A stretch of 64,000 nt of DNA from Halomontanus rarus. Its GTDB lineage: Archaea > Halobacteriota > Halobacteria > Halobacteriales > Natrialbaceae. This document shows positions 1 through 8,910 of this stretch, piece by piece (the stretch's first letter is position 1; every line of letters starts with the position of its first letter). Made by a program: the position numbers and the translations under genes. The DNA lies in assembly GCF_017357405.1 (NCBI RefSeq), contig NZ_CP071598.1, forward strand, positions 620,001 to 684,000. The letters run 5' to 3'. Below the pieces are notes generated by a model. That model searched no databases. It had not been told where the DNA came from and worked only from the letters and a program-made list of their open reading frames with translations.

Positions 1-50
1 AGAACGGTCAGATCCCACATAGTTAAGCCGCTGGCTCCGCCTCTCGAGGT

Positions 51-773
51 ATGAGCAAAATCGCACTCCAGCTGTACAGTATCGATGCGGTCGACGACGA
101 CACCGCGACCAAGGTCGGGACCGTCGGCGAGGCCGGCTTCGACGGCGTCGAGTTCGCGGGCATCGACGGCGACGTCGAAGACGTTGGGGCCGCACTCGAG
201 GAAGGTGGCGTCGTCGCACCCAGCGCTCACGTCGGACTCGACGCCCTCGAGGACGACCTCTCGGGGACGGTCGACACCTACCGCTCGCTCGGCGTCGCGG
301 ACCTCGTCGTTCCGTACCTCCCGCCGGAGGCGTTCGACTCGCGAGAGGCCGTCGAGGAGACCGCCGACCGGCTCTCCGCGGTCGCCGACGAACTCGAGGA
401 CGACCTCACGCTGCACTACCACAACCACGATCACGAGTTCGTCGACGTCGACGGACGGCCAGCGATCGAACACCTGATCGACCTGACCGACGACCTCGAG
501 ATCGAGCCCGATCTGGGCTGGGTCGGCGTCGCCGGATACGACCCGGTCGACTTCCTCGAGCGCCACGCCGATCGGATCTCGCTGGTCCACGTCAAAGACT
601 ACGAGGAGGGCGGCCAGCCCGTCGAGGGCGGTACCGGCGACCTCGATATCGAGGCCGTCGCCGACGTCGCGGCGGAAAACGGGATGGAGTGGCTGATCTA
701 CGAGCACGAGGAGCGCCAGGACTCCTACGAGACCGCCCGAAACGGCGTCGACTACCTCGAAGCCTACAAGTAA
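51..773 (+). CDS. Sugar phosphate isomerase/epimerase (AP-endonuclease-2-like TIM barrel)
   Basis: A 240-residue cytoplasmic TIM-barrel protein of the xylose isomerase-like/IolE superfamily, which interconverts keto- and aldo-sugars or inositol derivatives with a divalent metal. The N-terminus LQLYSI and the following GFDGVEFAG carry the first metal Glu. LHYHNHDHEF near residues 120-130, DLGWVGVAG, LVHVKDY and a late WLIYEHEE supply the other His/Asp/Glu ligands in the family order. The length is on the short side for the family (about 240-300) but the fold looks complete. A TATA-like ATAGTTAAG lies about 30 bases before the ATG, fitting a leaderless start. It converges on the DUF2264 gene. 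The exact substrate cannot be read from sequence. Confidence 0.9.
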   Translation: MSKIALQLYSIDAVDDDTATKVGTVGEAGFDGVEFAGIDGDVEDVGAALEEGGVVAPSAHVGLDALEDDLSGTVDTYRSLGVADLVVPYLPPEAFDSREAVEETADRLSAVADELEDDLTLHYHNHDHEFVDVDGRPAIEHLIDLTDDLEIEPDLGWVGVAGYDPVDFLERHADRISLVHVKDYEEGGQPVEGGTGDLDIEAVADVAAENGMEWLIYEHEERQDSYETARNGVDYLEAYK

Positions 774-837
774 CGCCGGCATCTGACGGGTTCGAATCCG
801 TGTTCGATCGGACATCGAGTCGAGTTTTTTGTCGTGT

Positions 838-915
838 CGACCTCGCTCTCGCTCTCGTTCGAGTAAGAGTGAAAGTGAGAGTGAGGCCGAGAACGAGAGT
901 GTGAGAGCGAGAGAA
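838..915. repeat. GA/TC-rich imperfect inverted repeat between convergent genes
   Basis: A pyrimidine-rich arm (CTCGCTCTCGCTCTCGTT, about 843-860) faces a purine-rich arm (AACGAGAGTGTGAGAGCGAG, about 893-912) in the 160-base space between two convergent genes, just after a T-run (TTTTTT at 826-831). The arms pair as a long hairpin with one insertion. A role in terminating both transcripts is inference. A similar GAGAGTGAGAGTGAGAG tract occurs near 36,530. Confidence 0.5.
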
Positions 916-933
916 AGAGAGGTGCGAAGCGGA

Positions 934-2796
934 CTACCGGTCGGAATCCGACCGAGAAAGACGAAGCAGTTCGTCGCCGTCGGCGTCCGTGACCACGAAC
1001 AGATCGTCGTCGATCGTGAGCCGCGGCGGTCGATCCCAGGCGGCGTCCCGGTCGGCCGTCGCCGCGGTCACGCCCGAGACGAGCCAGTGCGTACCGGGGT
1101 CGTGTGATGCGGTCAACGTCGGCACGACCGTCCGGGGAGCGACCAGGTTCGTATTGGGGTCCTGCGTAATTACGCTGCCTTCACGGTGCCCCTCGAGGTC
1201 GCAAAGACCGCTGGTTCCCGCCGGATACCGAACCAGTGCGCTTCCCCCGCGTTCCTCGTGGCTGTGACGGTCGGGTCGATCGTCACCGGTCTTGTCCACC
1301 GGGAACCCGCCCTCGGCGCTGTGAAGGTGCCGGTCGGTCGACAGCTGGTGGAGGCGGACGTGCCACGGCGAGGCCGGGACGAGCCAGGTCTCGACGGTGA
1401 CGTCGTCCCACGGGTCCCACCGCGAGCGGAGCGTCGGTCCCTCGGCGGAGACGCTCGAGTCGGTAACCGAAAGTCGCGACCGGTAGGTGGAGCCGTCCGC
1501 GCTCAGCGCGAGGGAGCTGTCGTGGCCCGCGCCGCCGATCCCCGGCGCGCGGCTGCGGACGCTGAACCCGAACTGCGTGGAGTAGGCGAACTTAGTGTAC
1601 TTCTCCAGATAGTGGCTGTTCTGTCCGGCGGTGAGCGCGTAGTGGTGGCCCGCCTCTTCGTCCCGGCAGATGACCATCGTCGGTTCCTCCTGGACGGTCA
1701 GTTCGGCTGTGCCCGTCAACGGTTGTTCGTCGGCCTGCCAGAACGGGTGGTCCTCGGGAAGCGCCAGCGGGACGAACGCCTTCATCCCCCAGTAGGGGGA
1801 ACTCGGGGAGTTGTACGGCTCACTCACTTTCAGACTCGGATACCGGTAGCCGATCGAGAGGACCCCGCCGTCGGTGAAGATCGACTGGTCGGCCCACCAG
1901 CGGAGGTTGCGAAACCAGAGGCCCCTGATCTCACCCCACGAGAGGCCGTGTTCCTCGACGTCGACGTCGGCGAACGCCAGCGCGCCCCAGAACGCAGCCT
2001 GAGCGAAGCGGTACGTGAGACTTCGGCCGTAGGGGAGTCCGGCGCCGTCCTCGGCGAACCAGTGTCTGTGCTCGGCGGCGAACTGCGCCGCACGGTCCCG
2101 AAATCGCGCCGCCCGCTCCGGATCGTCGTCACCGGCGACGGCGGCGTAGACGAGCCCGTAGAAGTGCATCGCCCAGGGGATGTAGTAGTCACACGGCCTC
2201 TCGCCGGCCGGCCCGTCGGCGTACCAGCCGCCCTCGAGGTAGTAGCTCTCGAGTTCGTCCAGCGTCTCCTGGGTCAGTCCCCAGTCGTGGTCCGCACCGA
2301 CCTCCCGCAGTCCGAGGTTCACCACGACTCGGAAGAACAGCCAGTTGCAGCCGTAGAGCGACGCGTCGTTGATCTGGGAGAGCCACTCGACGAGGTTCTC
2401 CCGAGTCGAGGGCTCGAGCGGGTCCCAGAGTTCCTCGGGGGCGAGGGCCAGTCCGAGGCCGATCGCGGCCATCTCGACGTGTTTCTGGGAGTGGTCCGGC
2501 GCCTCCCCCCAGTACTCCGGATGGTCGGGATCGACCCCGTTCGCCAGTCCGGTTCGGTACGACGACCAGCCGTCGAACGCGTCGTCGCCGCCGGCCGCGA
2601 GCGGGACGAGCCCCCACAGCGGCCGAGAAAAGCCCTCGAGTTCGGCGGCGGCGTCGGGGAAGTGAGCGCCGCGTGCGTCGGGTTTCATCCGTGCTCGGCC
2701 GGGGCTGAAGTGTGTCTCGAGCGGGTCGAACAGGTCGACGACCGCCCGCTGGGCGTCCGACCGCGTTTCGAGGGGGTTGTCCGCGAGTGGGTTCAT
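934..2796 (-). CDS. DUF2264 domain-containing protein
   Basis: About 620 residues, matching the usual length of DUF2264 proteins, a poorly characterised family of (alpha/alpha)-barrel type often found beside carbohydrate-active enzymes. The N-terminal pattern NPLETRSDAQRAVVDLFDPL followed by a HFSPG segment is the family signature as I know it. Many Trp/Tyr/His residues in the middle (WYADG, PCDYYIPWAMHFYG, SPYWGMKAF) fit a sugar-binding cleft. I place the start at MNPLADN. An ATG lies 9 codons upstream, but it overlaps a TTTATG TATA-like box that would drive a leaderless transcript beginning at about 2796. No signal peptide is visible, so it probably acts in the cytoplasm. GH32 lies upstream on the same strand, suggesting shared oligosaccharide metabolism. 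Confidence 0.85.
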   Translation of the reverse strand: MNPLADNPLETRSDAQRAVVDLFDPLETHFSPGRARMKPDARGAHFPDAAAELEGFSRPLWGLVPLAAGGDDAFDGWSSYRTGLANGVDPDHPEYWGEAPDHSQKHVEMAAIGLGLALAPEELWDPLEPSTRENLVEWLSQINDASLYGCNWLFFRVVVNLGLREVGADHDWGLTQETLDELESYYLEGGWYADGPAGERPCDYYIPWAMHFYGLVYAAVAGDDDPERAARFRDRAAQFAAEHRHWFAEDGAGLPYGRSLTYRFAQAAFWGALAFADVDVEEHGLSWGEIRGLWFRNLRWWADQSIFTDGGVLSIGYRYPSLKVSEPYNSPSSPYWGMKAFVPLALPEDHPFWQADEQPLTGTAELTVQEEPTMVICRDEEAGHHYALTAGQNSHYLEKYTKFAYSTQFGFSVRSRAPGIGGAGHDSSLALSADGSTYRSRLSVTDSSVSAEGPTLRSRWDPWDDVTVETWLVPASPWHVRLHQLSTDRHLHSAEGGFPVDKTGDDRPDRHSHEERGGSALVRYPAGTSGLCDLEGHREGSVITQDPNTNLVAPRTVVPTLTASHDPGTHWLVSGVTAATADRDAAWDRPPRLTIDDDLFVVTDADGDELLRLSRSDSDR

Positions 2797-2944
2797 GACA
2801 CAGTAGCTCTCGGAGGTCGCCATAAATCTTGATTTCGGCGACGGTGTCGCAGGGCCCGATCGTGGACACGAGCGACTCGGGTACCCTCGATCGCGACTCG
2901 AGCGGGAGCCGATCCGCTATCGACGCGCCCCACGCCCGCGAGAA

Positions 2945-4411
2945 CTACCCGAAATCGTCCCAAACGGACGCGAGTTCCCAGACGGTCCCGCCGTCGACGG
3001 ACGCCCCGCCCGTCGTCGAGAGTGCGATACCGGAACTGTCGGCCCGGGTCGGATAAACGCGGCTCGTGAGACACGCCCGCCCGTCGGCGTACACTTCGAC
3101 GACCGATCGGTCGACGAAACAGCGAACCGTCACGGGATCGGCCGTCGGTTCGAAGTGAGCCGTCTGCTCGTGCGTTTCGACGGCTGGATCGTCGGACGAG
3201 TGACTCCGGTCGACGGTCACCGTCCCGCGGTCGGGATCGACGCGAACGATGGTCTCCTCGAGTCCGTTCGGCGAGCGGAGCACGCTGATGGATGCCGAAC
3301 TCGGCTCGGTGCCCGTGCCAGCGCCGGTACCGGACACCTCCGCGACGAGTTCGACCGTCTCGCTGCGGGGCTGATCGACGAGGACGGTGCCGTCCCCGGG
3401 GCCGACGGCCGGCAGGTCGTACTCGAGTTCCCGCAACCGACGAACCTCGTCGACGGGCGTCGTTCGGAGTCGTCCGTCCTCGTCCAGCGAGAGTTCCCGC
3501 GGGAGCGCCATCAGCCCGGACCAGCCGGCCGCTCGCTGGGCGGCCTCGGTTCTGGCCTCCTCGACCCAGCCCACGAGCACGATCCGCCCCGATTCGTCGA
3601 CGAACGGCTGCGGGGCGTAGAAGTCGCCGGCATCGAGTACCCCCTCCGCTCGAGGCTCGAAGCGCTCGTCGGCGTACGAGCCGACGTAGTATCGGACCGC
3701 TCGAGTCGGGAGGAGAGAGCCGAGCAGGAGGTACTGATTTTTGTTCCGATCCCGACCCCGACCCCGACCGTCGAGCGCCACCAACGCCGGACACTCCCAC
3801 ATAACGTCCGGACGGTCGTCGACGAACACGGCACCCCGGTACTCCCACTCGCGGAGGGCCGAGGATCGATACAGGAGCACCCGGCTATCGGACTCGGTGG
3901 CCGCGCCGACGACCATCGACCAGCCGTCGCCCTCGCGCCAGACGAACGGGTCGCGAAAGTCGAACGCATCAACGCCCGGCGGCGACGTTTCGACGACGGG
4001 GTTGGCCGACGGTTTCTCCCATTGCCGGAGCGTCTCGTCGCCGGTCGCGAGACACTGCCGGGCGCGGTCGTCGTCGATCCCCGTGTAGACGAGCGTCGGC
4101 ACGCCGCCGTCGTCGACGGCGCAGCCCGAGAAACAACCGTCCGCGTCGACGCCCGCGGCGTCCGGCTCGAGCGCGATCGGCATGTCCGTCCAGTGGAGGA
4201 GGTCCTCGCTTCGAGCGTGGCCCCAGTGAATGTCGCCCCAGACGGGTTCCGCCGGGTTGTGCTGGTAGGAGAGGTGGTAGGTGCCGTCGAATTGGATCAG
4301 GCCGTTCGGATCGTTGAGCCAGTTCGTCGGTGGAGCGAAGTGGTACGCCGGCCGATGTGGCCCCCTGGCGAGGGCGGTTCGTTCGTCGGCGGGGTCGTAA
4401 GGTGCTCCCAT
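2945..4411 (-). CDS. Glycoside hydrolase family 32 (sucrose/fructan beta-fructosidase)
   Basis: A 488-residue GH32 enzyme that hydrolyses beta-fructosyl bonds in sucrose, inulin or levan. The N-terminal WLNDPNG motif (residues 31-37) carries the nucleophile Asp34. FRDPFVW supplies the transition-state Asp, and the following MWECPAL carries the acid/base Glu, so the whole triad is present in order. The C-terminal part (SGTGAGTGTEPSSASISVL through RVYPTRADSSGIAL) is the usual beta-sandwich. There is no Tat or Sec signal, so the substrate must be imported or be intracellular. I chose MGAPYD rather than an ATG 15 codons upstream because similarity begins there. A TATA-like CTTTAATTC and a TTACA-N10-TGTAA palindrome lie upstream. 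Confidence 0.92.
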   Translation of the reverse strand: MGAPYDPADERTALARGPHRPAYHFAPPTNWLNDPNGLIQFDGTYHLSYQHNPAEPVWGDIHWGHARSEDLLHWTDMPIALEPDAAGVDADGCFSGCAVDDGGVPTLVYTGIDDDRARQCLATGDETLRQWEKPSANPVVETSPPGVDAFDFRDPFVWREGDGWSMVVGAATESDSRVLLYRSSALREWEYRGAVFVDDRPDVMWECPALVALDGRGRGRDRNKNQYLLLGSLLPTRAVRYYVGSYADERFEPRAEGVLDAGDFYAPQPFVDESGRIVLVGWVEEARTEAAQRAAGWSGLMALPRELSLDEDGRLRTTPVDEVRRLRELEYDLPAVGPGDGTVLVDQPRSETVELVAEVSGTGAGTGTEPSSASISVLRSPNGLEETIVRVDPDRGTVTVDRSHSSDDPAVETHEQTAHFEPTADPVTVRCFVDRSVVEVYADGRACLTSRVYPTRADSSGIALSTTGGASVDGGTVWELASVWDDFG

Positions 4412-4470
4412 AGCGAGACGCCACGATTCGAGTCTCCTTAGTCCGAGCGATTCCACGCGGGAATGTCGTA

Positions 4471-4497
4471 GGGAGGTAACGGCACGGGGAACCTCCC
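4471..4497. promoter_or_regulatory. Inverted repeat in the GH32 5' leader
   Basis: GGGAGGT (4471-4477) and ACCTCCC (4491-4497) are perfect 7-base arms 13 bases apart. A further GACCTCCC follows at 4503-4510. They fall between the inferred TATA box and the GH32 start, so could form an RNA hairpin or bind a repressor. Function is not known. Confidence 0.35.
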
Positions 4498-4536
4498 TTC
4501 AAGACCTCCCGAGAATTAAAGGAATGGGTATGTGAA

Positions 4537-4556
4537 TTACAGCGCTACGGTTGTAA
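4537..4556. promoter_or_regulatory. TTACA-N10-TGTAA palindrome upstream of GH32
   Basis: TTACAGCGCTACGGTTGTAA has perfect 5-base arms with a 10-base centre. It lies about 15 bases upstream of the TATA-like box of the GH32 gene (reads CTTTAATTC on the minus strand, near 4514-4522), a typical activator position. Two closer relatives occur at 34950 and 45950. Confidence 0.45.
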
Positions 4557-4749
4557 TGGAGAACGCCGTGTTCGCCGCGAAACCCTCGAGTATAGCCAGT
4601 GTATCGCTCGTCTCGACCGAGACCGTGTGAGACCTATCGAAAACGTAGTTCGAGCAGTGCGGACCGTCACTGCACTGCAATCGCGATCAGAATCGAACGG
4701 TTCGAAAAACCACCTTCGTCTACAACATCGTCTTCTAATCGAGTGTATT

Positions 4750-4794
4750 AGTGGATTTTAGTCCACTTATTGATCCTATTACCAAACATTTATC
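4750..4794 (+). promoter_or_regulatory. AT-rich promoter-like segment with inverted repeat and IclR-promoter-like 14-mer
   Basis: This is the notable part of an 800-base gap (4412-5227) without a convincing gene. AGTGGA-TTTTAG-TCCACT (4750-4767) is a perfect inverted repeat. ACCAAACATTTATC (4781-4794) matches base for base the BRE/TATA region of the IclR gene on the minus strand (36088-36101). No good reading frame begins at the expected distance downstream, so the transcript may be a small RNA or a decayed gene. Confidence 0.35.
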
Positions 4795-5044
4795 GTGTAT
4801 TGGAGTATATGAAGATACGTCCCCGCGATCCGAGACATCGCCCCGAGGAATCGACCGATGGGGACACGACCCACATCAGCACCACTCGCGATCGACTGGC
4901 TATCACCCATTTTTCTCGCGGTGTTCGACCCGTCACTAGGAACGGGGCGTTCCGGCACACAGTGCGCCGACGGCGAGGCCAGCGAGCGACGCGGACTCAT
5001 CCGACGCGGTCGTCACGATCTCCTGTCACCGTCCTCGAGCGGAC

Positions 5045-5092
5045 GAGTGCGAGCGCTGACGAGTACGAGCGCTGACGAGTACGAGCGCTGAC
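5045..5092. repeat. Three tandem copies of a 16-base unit
   Basis: GAGTGCGAGCGCTGAC is followed directly by two identical copies of GAGTACGAGCGCTGAC, differing only by one base in the first copy. Each unit holds the palindrome GAGCGCTGAC/AGCGCT. The block lies about 135 bases before the nucleoside hydrolase start in otherwise non-coding sequence. Could be slippage or a binding-site array. Confidence 0.7.
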
Positions 5093-5227
5093 GAGGCGGT
5101 AGCGGTAGTCTCGAGTGCGACGAGACCCCACACCGACGATGGCAGCGAAACGGCACTCGGCGGAGACGCGGAACTCGCGACGCCGATCCGTCCGTGTTTT
5201 TATGTTCGACCGTGATGATCACGACCT

Positions 5228-6175
5228 ATGACTCGTCCCCTGCTCGTCGATACGGACCCCGGCTGCGACGACGCGCTGGCGATCCTGCTGGCGCTCGAGC
5301 ACGCCGATCTCGAGGTCGTCGGGCTGACCACGGTCCACGGGAACGCGCCCGTCGACGCGACGACGCACAACGCTCGCGCGGTCCTCGAGGTACTCGAGCG
5401 GGACGACGTGCCCGTCTCCCGGGGGGCCGACCTCCCGCTGATCAGCCCGCTCGAGACCGCCGAACACATCCACGGGACCGACGGGATCCGCGGCGACCTC
5501 CCCGAACCGAGTTCCGCGACCCAACCGGTCGACAGCCACGCCGCGCAGTTCATCGTCGAGCAGGCGAGAGCCCACGAGGGCGAACTCACAGTTGCGGCGA
5601 TCGGCCCGCTCACCAACGTCGCGCTGGCGCTGGCGATCGAACCCGAGCTGCCGGCGCTGCTCGACGACCTCGTCGTCATGGGCGGGGCCGCCTTCGCGCC
5701 GGGCAACGTCACCCCGCTCGCGGAGGCCAACTTCCACTCCGATCCGGAGGCCGCCCACCGGGTCGTTCGGGACGCCGACCCGACCGTGATCGGCCTCGAC
5801 GTCACCAGGCGGGCGACGCTCCCCGCGTCGTGGATCGAGGGGCTCCCCCGAGACGATCCGTTGGGACGCTCGATCTACGAGTGGGCCACCTACTACACCG
5901 AGGCGGTCCTCGAGCGCTACGGCCTCGAGACCGCCGCGATCCACGACGCGCTGGCGATCGCCCAGCTCGTCGACGAGGATATCCTCGAGCTCGAGTCTCA
6001 CTTCATGGAGGTGGGGATCGACTCCGAACTCGACCGCGGTGCGCTGGTCTGTGATCCCCACGGCGTGACGGGTGAGCGGCCGAACGGCCGAGTGGCCGTC
6101 GATAGCGATGTCGACGTCGATCGGTACCGAGAACTCGTGATCGACGCCGTCGACCGGGCACTAGAAGTGCAGTAG
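5228..6175 (+). CDS. Inosine/uridine-preferring nucleoside hydrolase
   Basis: A 315-residue member of the IU-nucleoside hydrolase family, which cleaves the N-glycosidic bond of ribonucleosides to ribose and free base using a bound calcium. The N-terminal VDTDPGCDDA (residues 7-16) is the diagnostic calcium-binding Asp cluster, and IGPLTNVALA plus VMGGAAFAPGNVTPLAEANFHSD follow in family order. HDALAIAQL near residue 240 supplies the late catalytic Asp/His. No export signal. A TTTTTATG box about 30 bases before the ATG supports a leaderless transcript. A second nucleoside hydrolase lies beyond the ABC importer at 14.3k. Together with the exported 5'-nucleotidase next door it fits salvage of external nucleotides. 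Confidence 0.93.
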   Translation: MTRPLLVDTDPGCDDALAILLALEHADLEVVGLTTVHGNAPVDATTHNARAVLEVLERDDVPVSRGADLPLISPLETAEHIHGTDGIRGDLPEPSSATQPVDSHAAQFIVEQARAHEGELTVAAIGPLTNVALALAIEPELPALLDDLVVMGGAAFAPGNVTPLAEANFHSDPEAAHRVVRDADPTVIGLDVTRRATLPASWIEGLPRDDPLGRSIYEWATYYTEAVLERYGLETAAIHDALAIAQLVDEDILELESHFMEVGIDSELDRGALVCDPHGVTGERPNGRVAVDSDVDVDRYRELVIDAVDRALEVQ

Positions 6176-6295
6176 TTCCAGAAATATATAGAATAGTGTG
6201 ATAGACGCACTCAGCACGTAGGGAACGGAGACTGGAGCGCCGATTATCTCTGAATATCCTGTACATTTATCACTACCCCGCTGCAGTAGGGTCAT

Positions 6296-7948
6296 ATGGA
6301 AGACAGGTTAGATGGAGAGATCGAGCGGCGCCGAGTCCTGAAATATCTGGGAACCGCCGGCACGGTCGCGGTCGCGGGTTGTACGAGCGGCGACGGGGAC
6401 GACGAGCCCCCCGAGGACGGGACTGACACGGAAACCGAAACCGAGTCCGGAACGGAGTCCGACTCGGACGACGGATCCGGCGACGGCTCGGCCGAAACGA
6501 GCCTTCGAATCGTCCACGACACGCACTTCCACGGCCTGATGGGCGACTCCGAAGAGGCGCTGAACGTCGCGAATTACTTCGGTCTCGTCGAGGAGTTGTA
6601 CGAGAACGCACCCGACGGGAACGGATTCGCCGTCGGCAACGGCGACGATCTGCACATGTCCGTCGAATCGACCGTCTTCGACGGCGAGCACATGACGACC
6701 ATGCTCAACGAGAGTCCGATCTCGTACAACGCCATGGGGAACCACGAGTTCGACAACGGACCGGAGAGTTTTCTCGAGAACGTCGCCGAGAGCGAGTTTA
6801 CCTGGCTGAGTGCGAACCTGATCGACGAACGGACCGACGACGTCTTCGGCGCCGAGGAGGGAGCTGCCCGCTACGCGGTCGAGGAGGTCGACGGGGTCCA
6901 GATCGGGTTCACCGGACTGGCGCCGGCGGACGCCGACGAGGTGACGTCGGTCGGCGACCACGTCGAGGTACTCGAGCCCGTCGAAGCCGCGGAGACTGTC
7001 GTCGCGGACCTTCAGGATGCGGGCGCGGAGGTCGTCGTCTTGCTCTCGCACCTCGCGAGCCCAGTCGCGGAGGAACTCGTCGCCGAGGTCGGCGGCATCG
7101 ACGTGGTCGTCGGCGACCACGCCGCGTTCGTCGCGGAGGAACCGGTCGAGGTCGACGATACGGTGCTCTCGTTCGTCGGCGACGAGTTCGACTACGTCGG
7201 CCAGCTCGATATCGACGTCGCCGACGGCGAGGTCGACGACTACGCGTTCGAACTGCACGACCTCGCGGCGCTCGTCGAAGACGGCGAGGTCGAACCTCAC
7301 GAGGAGATCGAGGAGTTACTGGTGGAATACGAGGACGAACTCGACGACGAACTCGGTGAGGTGATCGGCGAGACGGCCGTCGATCTCGACGTCCGCACCG
7401 ACGTCGTCCGAAGCGAGGAGTCGAACTTCGGCAACTGGCTCACCGACGTCATGGCCGAAGACGTCGACGCCGACGTGGCGATCCAAAACGGCGGCAGCAT
7501 CCGCAGCGATCGGGTGTACGAGGCCGGCAACATCACCCGGCGGATGATCGTCGACATCCTGCCGTTCCCCAACTCAGTCGTGAAACTCGAGGTGACCGGC
7601 GATCAGTTGCGCGAGGCCCTCGAACACGGCGTCAGTTCGATCGAGGACGGCCACGGCCGGTTCCCGCAGGTCAGCGGCATCTCCTACGCGTACGACCCTG
7701 ACGCACCGGCCGGCGACCGGCTCGAGGAGGTCACCGTCGGCGGCGAGGACCTCGATCCCGACGAACGCTACGAACTCGCGACCAACGACTTCCTCGTGGG
7801 CGGCGGCGACGGCTACGACGTGTTCACCGAGGCCGAGGTCCTGCGCTCGGCGGACGAGGGGGCGATGCAATCCGCACTCGCAATCAACGCGGTCCGAGAG
7901 CGGGAGGTCATCTCGCCCGAACTCGAGGGTCGGATCGACGTTCTCTGA
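6296..7948 (+). CDS. Exported 5'-nucleotidase/2',3'-cyclic phosphodiesterase-type lipoprotein
   Basis: A 550-residue two-domain metallophosphatase. The N-terminus ERRRVLKYLGTAGTVAVAGC is a Tat signal with lipobox Cys near residue 30, followed by a Glu/Asp/Thr-rich linker (to about residue 60), so the enzyme is held outside the membrane. The calcineurin-like domain shows HDTHFHG, GNGDDLHM, GNHEFDNG and VVLLSHLA. The C-terminal 5'-nucleotidase domain has SNFGNWLTD, IQNGGSIRS, FPNSVVKLEVTG and the substrate-stacking region GGGDGYDVF. The first metal motif reads D-T-H instead of the usual D-x-H spacing near a Gly, but is otherwise normal. A CATTTATCAC TATA-like box lies about 30 bases upstream. 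Likely role: dephosphorylate external nucleotides for the adjacent nucleoside importer. Confidence 0.92.
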   Translation: MEDRLDGEIERRRVLKYLGTAGTVAVAGCTSGDGDDEPPEDGTDTETETESGTESDSDDGSGDGSAETSLRIVHDTHFHGLMGDSEEALNVANYFGLVEELYENAPDGNGFAVGNGDDLHMSVESTVFDGEHMTTMLNESPISYNAMGNHEFDNGPESFLENVAESEFTWLSANLIDERTDDVFGAEEGAARYAVEEVDGVQIGFTGLAPADADEVTSVGDHVEVLEPVEAAETVVADLQDAGAEVVVLLSHLASPVAEELVAEVGGIDVVVGDHAAFVAEEPVEVDDTVLSFVGDEFDYVGQLDIDVADGEVDDYAFELHDLAALVEDGEVEPHEEIEELLVEYEDELDDELGEVIGETAVDLDVRTDVVRSEESNFGNWLTDVMAEDVDADVAIQNGGSIRSDRVYEAGNITRRMIVDILPFPNSVVKLEVTGDQLREALEHGVSSIEDGHGRFPQVSGISYAYDPDAPAGDRLEEVTVGGEDLDPDERYELATNDFLVGGGDGYDVFTEAEVLRSADEGAMQSALAINAVREREVISPELEGRIDVL

Positions 7949-8008
7949 GCGGGTCGGAGCCGGTTTCTCGTGAAGGCGGTCGACGGCCACCTCGACGCAC
8001 GAGCTCGA

Positions 8009-8791
8009 CTAGCAGATCTGCCAGCCGCCGTCGACGTGAATCAGTTCGCCGGTGATGTACCGGGCGGCGTCGCTGGCGAGAAAGAGGTACGCACCCGCGA
8101 CGTCTTCGGGCGTGCCGGCCCGACCCAGCGGGACCGGTTTCAGCAGGTCGTCCTCGGCTACGCGCTCTTTGGCCTGCTGACTCCATCCCTCGGTGAACTC
8201 CGTCGCGATCTGGCCGGGCGCGACGCCGTTGATCCGGATGTCGTGCTCTGAGAACTCGAGGGCGGCCCCCCGAGTGATCATCCGAACCGATCCCTTCGAG
8301 GAGTCGTACTGGACCTGGCCGTGCTGGGAGAGGTTCGAACTGATCGAAGCCGTGTTGACGACGACGCCGGGGTCGTCGCGCTCGATCATGTCGGCCGCGG
8401 CCGCCTGCGTTCCGAAGAAGACGCCCTTCGAGTTGACCTCGTGGATCCGGTCGAACTCCTCGGGAGTGACCTCGAGCATCGGCTTGGGAAGCTGGAGCCC
8501 GGCGTTGTTGACCATGACGTCGACGCCGCCGTAATCGCGGGCGCGTTCGACCAGCGCCTCGATGGCGTCGGCGTCGGTGACGTCGGTTTCGACGTACTCG
8601 GCGGTGCCGCCGCGGTCGGTGATCGCCTCGTCGGTCGGCACGTCGGCGTCTTTGGGCTCGTAGTCGACGTCGCCGTTGAGGACGGTCGCTCCGTTCTCGG
8701 CGAATCGGAGGGCGACTTCCCGGCCGATGCCGGAGGTCGCCCCGGTCACGATCACCGTCGACCCGTCGTAGTCGTACGTTGGGGTTGGCAT
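8009..8791 (-). CDS. Short-chain dehydrogenase/reductase (SDR)
   Basis: A 260-residue classical SDR that oxidises or reduces an alcohol/ketone with NAD(P). It shows the Rossmann TGATSGIGREVAL near residues 16-28, NNAGLQLP, the catalytic Ser in NTASISS, and YDSSKGSV with the Tyr/Lys pair. The ending ELIHVDGGWQIC is typical of glucose 1-dehydrogenase/3-oxoacyl reductase-like members. It sits at the downstream end of the nucleoside importer genes on the same strand (120 bases away), so ribose or another pentose is a possible substrate. That link is inference from position only. Confidence 0.9.
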   Translation of the reverse strand: MPTPTYDYDGSTVIVTGATSGIGREVALRFAENGATVLNGDVDYEPKDADVPTDEAITDRGGTAEYVETDVTDADAIEALVERARDYGGVDVMVNNAGLQLPKPMLEVTPEEFDRIHEVNSKGVFFGTQAAAADMIERDDPGVVVNTASISSNLSQHGQVQYDSSKGSVRMITRGAALEFSEHDIRINGVAPGQIATEFTEGWSQQAKERVAEDDLLKPVPLGRAGTPEDVAGAYLFLASDAARYITGELIHVDGGWQIC

Positions 8792-8910
8792 ACGCCGTCA
8801 TTCACCGCTCGCGATAAAAATACCGGCGGTCGCTCGGACTCGACGCCTTCGGTCTCGGACACTGGGTGACGGTCCGCGAAGAACGACGGAGACGGGAGCG
8901 AACCGCGGCG

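Noticed and set aside
783..803. tRNA T-arm-like GACGGGTTCGAATCCGTG after the first gene
   Set aside because: Upstream sequence is the end of a coding gene and no acceptor, D or anticodon arms can be folded. The stem is also imperfect.
1186..2832. 548-codon open frame on the plus strand
   Set aside because: It is the antisense shadow of the DUF2264 gene. It has Val/Arg-rich, motif-free sequence typical of opposite-strand frames in GC-rich halophile genes.
3155..4441. 428-codon plus-strand frame over GH32
   Set aside because: Shadow of GH32, which has complete catalytic motifs. The plus-strand translation has no recognisable domain.
4809..5075. ORF beginning MKIRPRDPRHRPEE downstream of the IclR-like promoter at 4781
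   Set aside because: Arg/Thr-rich, ends in the tandem repeat (translating SADEYER), and the ATG is too close to the TATA box for a leaderless start.
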